Source of the DNA: Rhizobium sp. TH2
GTDB taxonomy: Bacteria > Pseudomonadota > Alphaproteobacteria > Rhizobiales > Rhizobiaceae
NCBI RefSeq assembly: GCF_024707525.1
Contig: NZ_CP062231.1
Location: 496,001-560,000, forward strand
Reading direction: 5' to 3'
Length of the DNA: 64,000 nt
This document shows, piece after piece, positions 1 to 7,511 of this stretch (position 1 is its first letter; each line of letters starts with the position of its first letter). The translations under genes were made by a program, and so were the position numbers. The notes under the pieces are model-generated. The model was not told the origin of the DNA, searched no databases, and was given only the letters and a program-made list of their open reading frames with translations.

Positions 1-606
1 AGAGAAAAGGCCGAGACCGGCGGCATTGCTGCGGGCGGCGGCCCGCATGGCAAGCGTCTCCTCGGTATGGCCGTTTGCGGTGCCCTGCTGGAGATAAGTG
101 CTGGTCGCGGCATTGGCCGACGTCTTGCCGGGCGTCGCGAGCGGTGCCTCCACCATGGCCGTCAGCCGTGCAGCTTCGGCGCCATCGGGATTGCGGAGCG
201 CGGCGGCGAGTTCCCAGAGCGTGATCTTCATGCCCTTGAGGCCCGAACGGATTTCCGTCTGCAGCCGCTCGGACTGTGGCATGCCTTCGATGGCGGCGAT
301 GATGCGGATGAAGAGGGCGGTCAGGTTCTCGTCATCGTTGCGCGTCAGTTGCAGAAGGTTGGCGAGATTGAGCGTGACATCCTGCAGCACGGTGCGGCTG
401 GCGACCGTTGCGGCCATCGCGTTGACTGATGTGAGAACCGAATTGGAGGGCAGTTCGGGGCCAATGGTTGCGACTTCTGGCGCCGGCACGTTCGCCGCAG
501 GCAGAATGGAATTCTTGCCCGCGCTCGCATCGGCGCCTGTGCCATGCGCCTTGAGGCTTGCGCCATTGGGTGTGGGGATGGTGACGTTCATCGGCGACGT
601 CAGCAT
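1..606 (-). CDS. hypothetical protein, N-terminal part (runs off the left edge)
   Basis: The frame is open from an ATG at 606 to the window edge, giving 202 residues without a stop. An AGG lies seven bases upstream of this ATG; a second ATG at 591 is the alternative start. The first 50 residues are rich in Ala, Pro and Thr, followed by a stretch that looks helical (Leu-rich around residues 75-100, then charged) and another Ala/Thr-rich linker. I do not recognise the family. The low-complexity then helical layout is reminiscent of flagellar hook-length-type proteins, but that is only an impression. It is divergent from the DUF6665-like gene at 787. Confidence 0.6.
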   Translation of the reverse strand, partial: MLTSPMNVTIPTPNGASLKAHGTGADASAGKNSILPAANVPAPEVATIGPELPSNSVLTSVNAMAATVASRTVLQDVTLNLANLLQLTRNDDENLTALFIRIIAAIEGMPQSERLQTEIRSGLKGMKITLWELAAALRNPDGAEAARLTAMVEAPLATPGKTSANAATSTYLQQGTANGHTEETLAMRAAARSNAAGLGLFS

Positions 607-763
607 GGGAAGACCTATCGGGATCGAAAACGGGGAGCAAGTATGGACACAAGGTCGCTCATGCGGCCCTTGGCTTCCGCCCGCGAAGGTTTGCGGATCG
701 ACGCTTGAATTTGCATTGCGCCGGGGACAGCCTATATTTGCAATTGATCCTAGAGAACAATGG

Positions 764-778
764 TTAATGTAAGGCTAA
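764..778. promoter_or_regulatory. CtrA-like half-matching site between divergent genes
   Basis: The sequence reads TTAA, seven bases, then CTAA. The CtrA consensus of alphaproteobacteria is TTAA-N7-TTAA, so one base differs. It lies 9 bases before the ATG at 787 and 158 bases before the divergent gene starting at 606. A single near-match is weak evidence. Confidence 0.2.
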
Positions 779-786
779 CTGTTCAG

Positions 787-1119
787 ATGTCTCTTCGCCC
801 ACCGGTTTCCTATCTTGAAAACGCAACCGGAAAATCCCCGATCAACGTGCTCGAATATGAGCTTATGGCCGAGCGCGCAGACAGTCTCGGCCGCGCCGGG
901 CAACGCGCCGAAGCAGCGTTGCTGAAACTCAAGGAGGCTTCCGACGCGGATCGGGAGGATCTTCTCGATCAAGCGGCGCGGGAAGTCTATGCACTCTTCA
1001 TCCAGCGCGAGATCTGCGGATTGAGGAACAGCCGGGAGGTGATTGCCCGCTACGGGATTCCCGGCGCGGTGATCGTGCGGCTCGGCGTCACCAGAAAGAA
1101 GCCGGAAACGGAATCATAG
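787..1119 (+). CDS. DUF6665-like small protein
   Basis: A 110-residue protein starting MSLRPPVSYLE, with a helical, charged body (residues 20-75, many Ala/Glu/Arg) and a short C-terminal part ending in RKKPETES. It resembles the small rhizobial family catalogued as DUF6665, for which no function is established. I prefer the ATG at 787 to an in-frame ATG at 760 because the family-like sequence begins there, though no strong ribosome site separates them. The last six bases overlap the 3' end of the convergent DUF1697 gene. Confidence 0.7.
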   Translation: MSLRPPVSYLENATGKSPINVLEYELMAERADSLGRAGQRAEAALLKLKEASDADREDLLDQAAREVYALFIQREICGLRNSREVIARYGIPGAVIVRLGVTRKKPETES

Positions 1120-1653
1120 ACCTGCTGCGAGTTCGCCAAGCGCCTTGACGGTATTCCAATTGCGGGCCGTCATCGGCACTTTCAGCGTGCGCTCGATGAG
1201 ATTGCCAAGCACGGATTTGCCAAAGCCATCCGGCGTGTGGAGATAGAGCGCGTCGCCGACAATCGTCCATTCTTCCGATCCGGCATCCTTTGTCCGCAAT
1301 ATTGCAATGCGATCCTTGCCGGGTTGGTCGTCGAGGATGAAGGCATGCACGGTCTTCGGTTTCTCCTCGGCTTGCGGGTAAGGATTGTCGGTAATGACGC
1401 GATCCCATTCGCGAACGCTGCGCACCATGATCTTCACGTCCATTGCCTTATGCGCCTTGATGGCGGAAGCGATCCGTTCGGCGAGTTCCACATTGGAGGC
1501 CTTCGCCGCCCTGAAGACCATGTTGCCACTCTGCAGATAGGTCTTCACATCCTCGAAGCCGAGCCCTGCTACGGCCTCTTTGAGATCGGTCATCTTCAGC
1601 ACCTTGCCGCCGACATTGATGCCGCGCAGCAGGGCGATATATGTCTGGTTCAT
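1114..1653 (-). CDS. DUF1697 domain-containing protein
   Basis: This 179-residue protein opens with MNQTYIALLRGINVGGK, the hallmark start of DUF1697 proteins, followed by the usual LQSGNMVF segment near residue 42. Length is normal for the family and the single domain covers the whole protein. The biochemical role is not established; it is a soluble cytoplasmic protein with no signal peptide. It converges on and overlaps by six bases the gene at 787-1119, and lies 14 bases downstream of the acidic protein gene at 1668-2699, so it may be cotranscribed with that gene. Confidence 0.9.
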   Translation of the reverse strand: MNQTYIALLRGINVGGKVLKMTDLKEAVAGLGFEDVKTYLQSGNMVFRAAKASNVELAERIASAIKAHKAMDVKIMVRSVREWDRVITDNPYPQAEEKPKTVHAFILDDQPGKDRIAILRTKDAGSEEWTIVGDALYLHTPDGFGKSVLGNLIERTLKVPMTARNWNTVKALGELAAGL

Positions 1654-1667
1654 TCCCGTACGCTCCG

Positions 1668-2699
1668 TCAGGCGGCCTTCTTCTGCCTCAACAGATCGTA
1701 GATGCCGATCTCGTCGACATAAAGCGTCAGGATCGGCTTGTCCGGCTGGTCACCGGGTTCGATTTCCGGCTCGGTCGTCGGTTCGAGGCCGGCGTCGATC
1801 TGGATCGATTTTGCATCGGTTTCGGGGTCGCTGGTTTCCTTGTCGACTGCCTCGGCATCCGCCTCGCCCTGGGCGTCCGCCGCCTTGCCGGCATCGGCGG
1901 CGCCAACCAGGACCTGGATCAGGTCGAGGCTGTCGTTGACGGCGGAGCCAGGCTCGGCCTCTCCCTTTGCCTCCGCTTTCACGGCGTCGTCGTGATTGTC
2001 CTTGACCGCCTTCTGGAGTTCCTTGACATCGTCGAGCTTCTCCATCGCCTGCTTGTCGCTGATCTCCTCGGCGCGCTCCTGCCGGACTTCGTCATCCTCG
2101 ACGCGGGTCGGGTCGTTGAGACTGGGTTCGAGTTTCAGCTCCTCGATGGATTTGGGATTGGCGATGCTTTCGAGCCGTTGCAGCACCTTGGATTGCGCAA
2201 CTGCCGAGTCCTTGCCGCCGCCGGCCTGCTTTTCGAGTGCGGCTTCCAGCCGCTCATTGTCGTCGGCGTAAGGGTTCTTGATGGCGCCGATCATCACGTC
2301 GATCGAGATATCGAGATCGTCGAGCCCGACTTCCTTCTCAAGCGCCCGCTTCTGCGCGTAATCCATGGTGGAGAGGAGGGATTCGAGCTTCTTGCCATAA
2401 CTGAAGCCGGATTCCTCGTCCTCCTTCTTCAGTCCCAGCGCCATGCCGAGCTTGTCGATGAGCTGCATCTTGAGCTCATTGGTGCTGACGTGACCGGCAT
2501 CGAAGAGATAGCTGTCGATCTTTTCCTTGGCGCGCGCCTGCGCCGTATCCATCGACATCCGGGCCTTGAGCACCGGATCTTCCTTCTTGCCCTTGATCTT
2601 TTCTTCTTCCTCGATGCGGCGTTTCTCGGCGCTGTCGATCGCCGATTGCATCAAGTTGGTTGCGGCCAAACCCGCGGACTGTTGTGTCGGTAGCAGCAT
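1668..2699 (-). CDS. hypothetical acidic, helix-rich protein
   Basis: A 343-residue soluble protein with no signal peptide. Residues 20-60 are strongly charged and probably coiled coil (AEKRRIEEEEKIKGKK), the middle is helical, and residues 245-330 form a very acidic, Ala/Asp/Glu-rich linker before a short hydrophobic tail (LTLYVDEIGIYDLL). I do not recognise the family. Codon use matches the neighbours, so it does not look foreign. A long open frame on the other strand over the same bases (1641-2693) is a shadow of this gene. It is 14 bases upstream of the DUF1697 gene. Confidence 0.75.
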   Translation of the reverse strand: MLLPTQQSAGLAATNLMQSAIDSAEKRRIEEEEKIKGKKEDPVLKARMSMDTAQARAKEKIDSYLFDAGHVSTNELKMQLIDKLGMALGLKKEDEESGFSYGKKLESLLSTMDYAQKRALEKEVGLDDLDISIDVMIGAIKNPYADDNERLEAALEKQAGGGKDSAVAQSKVLQRLESIANPKSIEELKLEPSLNDPTRVEDDEVRQERAEEISDKQAMEKLDDVKELQKAVKDNHDDAVKAEAKGEAEPGSAVNDSLDLIQVLVGAADAGKAADAQGEADAEAVDKETSDPETDAKSIQIDAGLEPTTEPEIEPGDQPDKPILTLYVDEIGIYDLLRQKKAA

Positions 2700-2751
2700 G
2701 CCAGGATACCCGATCGCACGTCTCGTGAGGTGACAGGGTAGCCCGACGTCG

Positions 2752-2766
2752 TTAACCGGACGTTAC
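2752..2766. promoter_or_regulatory. CtrA-like near-match upstream of the acidic protein gene
   Basis: TTAA, seven bases, then TTAC: one mismatch from the TTAA-N7-TTAA consensus of the alphaproteobacterial cell-cycle regulator CtrA. It lies about 53 bases upstream of the ATG at 2699. Chance occurrence cannot be excluded. Confidence 0.25.
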
Positions 2767-2798
2767 CTCCGGGGCGTGGCCCGATCGAAGGGCCGCCC

Positions 2799-3425
2799 TC
2801 AGCTATGCGCGAAGATGTCCGTCTCTTCCCAGCCAAGCAGGTCTAGCTTGGCGCGGGTGGGCAGGAACTCGAAGCAGGCGGTCGCCAAATCCCAGCGGCC
2901 GTCGCGGATCAGGCGCTCGGTGAGCTTTTCACGCAGCGCGTGGAGATAGAGCACATCGGAGGCGGCATATTCGAGCTGCGCCGGCGTCAGCGTCTCGGCG
3001 GCCCAGTCCGAGGATTGCTGGACCTTCGAAATATCGACGTCCAACATTTCCTTGAGATTGTCCTTCAATCCGTGCCGGTCGGTATAGGTGCGGATCAGGC
3101 GCGAAGCAATTTTAGTGCAGAAGACCGGTGTCGTGGTGACGCCGAATGTGTGGAACAGCACGGCGATATCGAAGCGGCCGAAATGGAAGATCTTCTGGCG
3201 CGTATTATCTTCCATCATGGCGACGAGGTTGGGCGCCTCGGTCTGGCCCTTGGCGATCTGGATCACGTCGGCGGTGCCGTCGCCGGGCGAAAGCTGCACG
3301 AGGCAAAGCCGGTCGCGGCGTGGAATCAGGCCGAGCGTCTCGCTGTCGATGGCGATCGCGCCGGTGTAGCGCGCCGCGGCCTCCGCGGAAATATCGCCCT
3401 TGTGCAGCCTGATCGAATCACTCAT
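2799..3425 (-). CDS. rnd: ribonuclease D (short rhizobial form)
   Basis: A 208-residue 3'-5' exoribonuclease of the DEDD superfamily, expected to trim tRNA and other RNA 3' ends. The exonuclease motifs are visible: DSETLGL near residue 27 (Asp and Glu metal ligands), HFGRFDIAVL near 84 (Asp) and YAASDVLYLH near 158 (Tyr and Asp). It lacks the C-terminal HRDC domains of the 375-residue E. coli enzyme, as is usual for the short alphaproteobacterial version. The frame extends upstream to 3575, but the ATG at 3425 (MSDSIRLHKGD) has a GGGGACAGGG stretch just before it and matches the family start. Confidence 0.9.
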   Translation of the reverse strand: MSDSIRLHKGDISAEAAARYTGAIAIDSETLGLIPRRDRLCLVQLSPGDGTADVIQIAKGQTEAPNLVAMMEDNTRQKIFHFGRFDIAVLFHTFGVTTTPVFCTKIASRLIRTYTDRHGLKDNLKEMLDVDISKVQQSSDWAAETLTPAQLEYAASDVLYLHALREKLTERLIRDGRWDLATACFEFLPTRAKLDLLGWEETDIFAHS

Positions 3426-3563
3426 CGCCCTGTCCCCGGATTTTTGTCTGGGGCCGCTATAATCGATATCGGGTGAAATAAAAACAACCGGCCGGCTGTA
3501 ACACGCTGTTGTCTTTACCTTCGCCCGGTCCATTCCTATGTTGATCGTTTGCGAGGTGTTTCG

Positions 3564-3866
3564 ATGATGCGTCATTATCCAGGATTGATATGCGTAGGCA
3601 TGTTGCTGCTGGCGGCATCATCGGTGCTGGCCGATCCCTACCAGGACCTGCCCGGTGTCAAGGATCCCGCGACCCAGAAGGACAGGGATATCGAGCTCGA
3701 CTGCACCACGCAGCTCGCGCGTCAGAAGCCCAGTTCTCCCACATTCAGGCGCAACGGTCTCGCCTATCGCACCTATTCCTGCAACTACGGCAGGGCAACT
3801 GTCGGCTCCAGCCGCCAGCCCGATATGATCGAATACCGGAAGTTCAAGGAACACTACCAAGACTGA
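3564..3866 (+). CDS. small secreted hypothetical protein
   Basis: A 100-residue protein with a clear N-terminal signal peptide (hydrophobic residues about 7-20, then VLA-DPYQDLPG as a plausible cleavage site) and a mature part of about 75 residues with two cysteines (DCTTQL and YSCNYG). It is probably periplasmic and may form one disulfide. The start at 3564 (ATGATG) follows a GAGGT motif. No family is recognised. It stands alone, divergent from rnd and 80 bases ahead of the toxin-antitoxin pair. Confidence 0.65.
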   Translation: MMRHYPGLICVGMLLLAASSVLADPYQDLPGVKDPATQKDRDIELDCTTQLARQKPSSPTFRRNGLAYRTYSCNYGRATVGSSRQPDMIEYRKFKEHYQD

Positions 3867-3946
3867 TTGAGGTCGCACTCAAGCGCCAAAGCCAAATCGT
3901 TCATGAAAGCTTGCATTTGTGTTTCTTCTGCGAGACACTGTATGCC

Positions 3947-4282
3947 ATGGGGCAGTATGATGTTGCAGTCTATGAAACCGAAAATGGCGATGCGCCATTT
4001 CAGGATTGGCTGGACGGCATCAAGAACGCCCAAGCCAAGACACAGATAGTCGCACGTATTCGAAGGGCGGCCTTGGGAAATTTCGGCGATTGGAAGTCCC
4101 TCGCTGGAGCCGCTGGTCTTCATGAAATGCGGATTCACTCCGGCCAAGGCTTTCGCATTTTCTATGCCGTTGTCGGTCAAACCATCATTCTATTGTTGGC
4201 TGGATCGACCAAGAAAGAGCAGGATAGGACAATAGCGAAAGCCAAAGCGTATCTCGAAGATTACCATAGGAGGGTTAGATAA
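3947..4282 (+). CDS. RelE/ParE-superfamily toxin, HigB-like
   Basis: This 111-residue basic protein matches the addiction-module killer family: FQDWLDGIKNAQAKTQI near residue 18, RIRRAALGN near 38, LHEMRIHSGQGFRIFY near 58-73 and LLLAGSTKKEQ near 82-92. Members are ribosome-associated mRNA interferases held inactive by a partner antitoxin. The ATG at 3947 is the first start in this frame that makes sense. Its TAA shares one base with the ATG of the antitoxin gene, giving translational coupling with the toxin gene first, as in HigBA modules. Confidence 0.88.
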   Translation: MGQYDVAVYETENGDAPFQDWLDGIKNAQAKTQIVARIRRAALGNFGDWKSLAGAAGLHEMRIHSGQGFRIFYAVVGQTIILLLAGSTKKEQDRTIAKAKAYLEDYHRRVR

Positions 4283-4587
4283 TGCCCGGCGCAAGCAGGC
4301 CTTTTGATTTTAACAAATATGACGAGTTGCTGCGCGACCCGGAGAATGCAGCGGTTTATCTGGCCGAATTCCTCGAAAGCGGTGACATGGAGCTTTTTCA
4401 GGAGGGACTTCGTCATGTCGCAAAGGCGCAGGCCGGCGGCGTGGCGGCCGTTGCGGCGCAAGCCGATGTCGGGCGGTCAAATCTTTATAAAGCCTTGTCG
4501 AAGAAGGGTAATCCGCAAATGGCAACGGTGAACAAGATGTTGGGCGCACTGGGTCTGAAGTTGACTGTTACGCCCGCACATCAATAA
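4282..4587 (+). CDS. HigA-like antitoxin (HTH, probable addiction module antidote)
   Basis: A 101-residue protein beginning MPGASRPFDFNKYDELLRDP, with the family landmark YLAEFLESGD near residue 26 and a helix-turn-helix in residues 52-90 (AAVAAQADVGRSNLYKALSKKGNP). It should bind and neutralise the upstream toxin and repress its own promoter. Its start codon overlaps the toxin stop codon by one base. It converges on the Lrp-type gene 11 bases away. Confidence 0.88.
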   Translation: MPGASRPFDFNKYDELLRDPENAAVYLAEFLESGDMELFQEGLRHVAKAQAGGVAAVAAQADVGRSNLYKALSKKGNPQMATVNKMLGALGLKLTVTPAHQ

Positions 4588-4598
4588 TCCTAGAACGC

Positions 4599-4835
4599 CT
4601 AGAACGCCTTGAACGTCATCGTCGTCAGCGATCGCACGATACCGTCGATATTGAGCACCTTGTTGTTGATGAAATGGCCGACATCGGTGTCGTCGGGCAT
4701 GTAGATCTTGCCGAGCAGGTCGAATTCGCCGCTGGTTGAATAGAGTTCCGATACGATCTCCCGCTCATAGAGCTTGTCGGCGACGTCATAGGCAGTGCCT
4801 GGCCGGCACTGCAGCTGCACGAAAACACAGATCAT
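4599..4835 (-). CDS. stand-alone Lrp/AsnC ligand-binding (RAM) domain protein
   Basis: A 78-residue protein that is only the alpha/beta sensor half of an Lrp/AsnC regulator: MICVFVQLQCRPG, then SELYSTSGEFDLLGKIYMP and ending GIVRSLTTMTFKAF. There is no DNA-binding helix-turn-helix. Such proteins (SMRB type) assemble through the RAM domain and can bind amino acids. Its ATG overlaps the end of pheA by four bases (ATGA arrangement), so the two genes should be translated together. That points to, but does not prove, a link with phenylalanine sensing. Confidence 0.88.
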   Translation of the reverse strand: MICVFVQLQCRPGTAYDVADKLYEREIVSELYSTSGEFDLLGKIYMPDDTDVGHFINNKVLNIDGIVRSLTTMTFKAF

Positions 4836-5704
4836 TGTCCTTGCTCCTTCAGAAGCTTGCCGCGCATCGGGTGGGCCCTGTAGGTGCCGAGAATGCGCAG
4901 CTGGGTCGAAAAGAACCGGAGTTCGTCCATCGCATGCTTGACGTTCTCATCATCAGGATGTCCTTCGATATCGGCATAGAACTGGGTCGCAACGAACTTG
5001 CCGCCGATCTGGTAGCTTTCGAGCTTGGTCATGTTGATGCCATTGGTGGCGAACCCGCCCATCGCCTTGTAAAGCGCGGCTGGAATATTGCGGACATTGA
5101 AGAAGAAGGTCATAACGATCTTCTCGTCCTCCGATGTCCGCTTCGGCACGATCTCGTCACGCGACAGCACGACGAAGCGGGTCACGTTGTTCTCCGCATC
5201 CTCGACATTCTCCTCGATGATCTCGAGGCCGTAAAGGTCGGCCGCAAGGCGCGGCGCGAGTGCTGCCATCGTACGATCTTTCGTCTCGGCAACGAGCTTG
5301 GCGGCACCTGCCGTGTCCCCAGCGACGATGGGCTTCCAGCCGTTGCGACGGACGATCTTGCGGCACTGGCCGAGCGCGTGGATATGGCTGTGCACGGTCA
5401 GGATTTCGTCATGCTTGACGCCGGGCAACACCATCAACTGGAAGCGGATCGGCATGAAATATTCGCCGATGATGTGCAGCCGCGATTCCGGCAGCAGCAG
5501 GTGAATGTCGGCGACGCGGCCGGCCAGCGTGTTTTCGATCGGGATCATCGCGAGATCCGCGTCGCCGTTCTCAAGCGCGGCGAAGGCATCCTCGAAGGTC
5601 GGGCAGGGCAGGGGCGAGAGGTCGGGGAACACGTCCCGGCACGCCATATCGGAATTGGCGCCATATTCGCCCTGGAAAGCGATGCGGTTGGTCTTGGTAA
5701 TCAT
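4832..5704 (-). CDS. pheA: prephenate dehydratase
   Basis: A 290-residue monofunctional enzyme converting prephenate to phenylpyruvate in phenylalanine synthesis. The catalytic domain spans residues 5-182 and carries the NNVTRF motif at 172-177 with the key Thr175. A C-terminal ACT domain (about 196-275) provides feedback control by phenylalanine. The usual ESRP sequence of the ACT domain reads ESYQ here, a variant I recall in alphaproteobacterial proteins. No chorismate mutase domain is fused. It lies 21 bases downstream of kdsB and overlaps the RAM-domain gene. Confidence 0.95.
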   Translation of the reverse strand: MITKTNRIAFQGEYGANSDMACRDVFPDLSPLPCPTFEDAFAALENGDADLAMIPIENTLAGRVADIHLLLPESRLHIIGEYFMPIRFQLMVLPGVKHDEILTVHSHIHALGQCRKIVRRNGWKPIVAGDTAGAAKLVAETKDRTMAALAPRLAADLYGLEIIEENVEDAENNVTRFVVLSRDEIVPKRTSEDEKIVMTFFFNVRNIPAALYKAMGGFATNGINMTKLESYQIGGKFVATQFYADIEGHPDDENVKHAMDELRFFSTQLRILGTYRAHPMRGKLLKEQGQ

Positions 5705-5725
5705 GAAGAGATTCTGCCCTGATTC

Positions 5726-6475
5726 TTACTTATTGCCGAGGATCGCCCGGGCCCGTTCGAGGTCGGCGGGAGTATCGACACCGAGCGGGACCGAGTCAAC
5801 GATTTCCGCATCGATACGCATGCCCGCTTCGAGCGCCCGGAGCTGCTCCAGCGATTCCCGCTTTTCCAGCGTCGATGGCGCGAGCGTGACGAAGCGTTCG
5901 AGTGCCGCGCGCCGATAGGCATAGAGCCCGATGTGATGATAAAGCGGGCCATTGCCGTAAGGTGCCGTGGCGCGGGTGAAATAGAGCGCCCGCATACGCG
6001 ATGCCGAGAGCGCCGAGCCGACGATCTTCACCACATTCGGATTGGTCTTTTCGTCCTCGTGGGTGATCTCGACCGTCAGCGTGGCGATATCGGTGGCTTC
6101 ATCGCCGAGCGGCCTAAGGCTGGCGCGAATCGTTTCTGGCTCGATCGTCGGCAGGTCGCCCTGCACGTTGACGATGAACTCCGCCCGCCTTTCCGGATCG
6201 GCATGCCCGAGCGCCTCGAAGATCCGGTCCGATCCGGACTGGTGGGTGACCTTGGTCATCACGGCGTCGAAACCATGTGCCCGGACGGCATCGAGAATGT
6301 CCTGGTGATCGACCGCGACCGTCACCCGGCCGATTCCGGCTTCGAATGCGCGTTTGGCGACCTGGACGATCATCGGAAGGCCGGCGATATCGGCGAGCGG
6401 CTTGCCCGGCAGCCGGGTCGAGGCCATCCGCGCGGGGATCAGGACAATGGTGTTGTCGAAAGTGGGAATCGTCAT
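5726..6475 (-). CDS. kdsB: 3-deoxy-manno-octulosonate cytidylyltransferase
   Basis: CMP-KDO synthetase, 249 residues, activates KDO with CTP for lipopolysaccharide core synthesis in the cytoplasm. The N-terminal nucleotide-binding signature [18 protein letters not shown] starts near residue 12, with the later conserved [11 protein letters not shown] near 106. The frame reaches up to 6607, but the ATG at 6475 ([16 protein letters not shown]) gives the normal family length and leaves the region to 6623 as the divergent promoter region shared with cycM. Confidence 0.95.
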   Translation of the reverse strand: MTIPTFDNTIVLIPARMASTRLPGKPLADIAGLPMIVQVAKRAFEAGIGRVTVAVDHQDILDAVRAHGFDAVMTKVTHQSGSDRIFEALGHADPERRAEFIVNVQGDLPTIEPETIRASLRPLGDEATDIATLTVEITHEDEKTNPNVVKIVGSALSASRMRALYFTRATAPYGNGPLYHHIGLYAYRRAALERFVTLAPSTLEKRESLEQLRALEAGMRIDAEIVDSVPLGVDTPADLERARAILGNK

Positions 6476-6622
6476 CGATGGGCCTTCAAATCTTTCAGAA
6501 AAAGTGTCAATTAGTCTCACCACGGGGCGCGGTTTGACGGTTGCACTTTCAGCCCAAAAGACATAGGTTCCGCGCGATTTCAAGATGCGCCGTCGATACG
6601 GCGGCAAGGGGAGCTTTGCAAG

Positions 6623-7171
6623 ATGAGTGGTTACATGAATATGGCATTGGGCGCGCTGCTCGGAACAGTGTTCGTGCTGTTTTCGGTCTCACTTGCGTCC
6701 GAGGGGCTGTATCATTCGGAAAATCCCGAAAAGCCGGGCTTCATCATCGAAGCGACCGAAGAAGCCAGCGCCGAGGGCACCAAGGCGGAGGCTCCCGCCA
6801 TTCCGGTCGCAGAGCTGATGGCCAAGGCCGATCCCGCCAAGGGCGAGCAGCTGTTCAAGAAATGCGCGAGCTGTCATAGCACCGAGAAGGGCGCGGGCAA
6901 CAAGGTTGGCCCGAACCTCTTCGGCGTCGTCGGCCGCCCGATCGCCCATGTCGCTGATTTCGGCTATTCGACCGCGATGAAGAACTTCGCCGAAGGCGGC
7001 AAGCAGGTCTGGGACTGGGAACATCTCAATGGGTTCCTCACTGCACCGAAGAAATACATCAAGGGCACCGCCATGGGCTTTGCCGGCGACAAGAAGGACC
7101 AGGAACGCGCCGACATCATGGCGTATCTGAACTCCAAGTCGGACACCCCGTTGGCACCGCCGGCGAAGTGA
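6623..7171 (+). CDS. cycM: membrane-anchored c-type cytochrome, CycM-like
   Basis: A 182-residue class I cytochrome c. Residues 6-27 form an uncleaved membrane anchor, residues 40-75 are an Ala/Glu/Pro-rich linker, and the haem domain carries CASCH at 81-85 with a likely Met ligand at 151 in KGTAMGF. This is the layout of CycM/cytochrome c552 of rhizobia, which passes electrons from the bc1 complex towards aa3 oxidase at the periplasmic face. A GGGGAGC ribosome site precedes the ATG. A strong terminator follows at 7198. Confidence 0.93.
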   Translation: MSGYMNMALGALLGTVFVLFSVSLASEGLYHSENPEKPGFIIEATEEASAEGTKAEAPAIPVAELMAKADPAKGEQLFKKCASCHSTEKGAGNKVGPNLFGVVGRPIAHVADFGYSTAMKNFAEGGKQVWDWEHLNGFLTAPKKYIKGTAMGFAGDKKDQERADIMAYLNSKSDTPLAPPAK

Positions 7172-7197
7172 GTGGTGTTTGAGTTATTGATGCTGGA

Positions 7198-7223
7198 GGC
7201 TCGGGGTGACCCGGGCCTTTTTT
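7198..7223 (+). terminator. rho-independent terminator after cycM
   Basis: The eight-base arms GGCTCGGG (7198-7205) and CCCGGGCC (7210-7217), with one G-T pair, enclose the loop GTGA and are followed by six T. It sits 27 bases after the cycM stop. It also shows that the GTG at 7206, inside the loop, is not the start of the next gene. Confidence 0.85.
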
Positions 7224-7280
7224 GTTTTTGAAGACTGCTGGTACAACAGTTACATTGATGGGCTCCTGAGGAGCAGGCGA

Positions 7281-7505
7281 TTGAGCGAAATTCACAGGAT
7301 CACGATCGACCCGGAAAAATGCGGCGGACGGCCCATTACCCGGGGCCTGAGGATACGGGTGAAGGATATCCTCGATCTTCTGGCATCCGGAGCGCCCCGT
7401 GAGGAAATCCTCCAGGATTATCCCATGCTCGAGGACGGTGACATTACGGCCGCGCTTGAATACGCTGCCGGGCAAATCGACCATCCAATTTCGCCCGTCG
7501 TGTGA
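7281..7505 (+). CDS. DUF433 domain protein (VapB-like orphan antitoxin candidate)
   Basis: With the TTG at 7281 this is a 74-residue protein covering one DUF433 domain: ITIDPEKCGGRPITRG, RVKDILDLLASG and EEILQDYPMLEDGDI are diagnostic. DUF433 proteins are HTH-type antitoxins usually encoded beside a PIN-like DUF5615 toxin; no such toxin is visible on either side. The TTG start is favoured because GAGGAG lies seven bases upstream and because a longer GTG start at 7206 falls inside the cycM terminator. It converges on the large membrane protein gene with a 6-base gap. Confidence 0.82.
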   Translation: MSEIHRITIDPEKCGGRPITRGLRIRVKDILDLLASGAPREEILQDYPMLEDGDITAALEYAAGQIDHPISPVV

Positions 7506-7511
7506 TGCTGC

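Noticed and set aside
98..772. 224-residue open frame on the plus strand at the left edge
   Set aside because: It is a shadow of the minus-strand gene at 1-606, which has better composition and a ribosome site; the frame has no recognisable domain.
1641..2693. 350-residue open frame opposite the acidic protein gene
   Set aside because: Leucine- and arginine-rich antisense frame typical of high-GC shadows; the minus-strand gene fits neighbour codon use.
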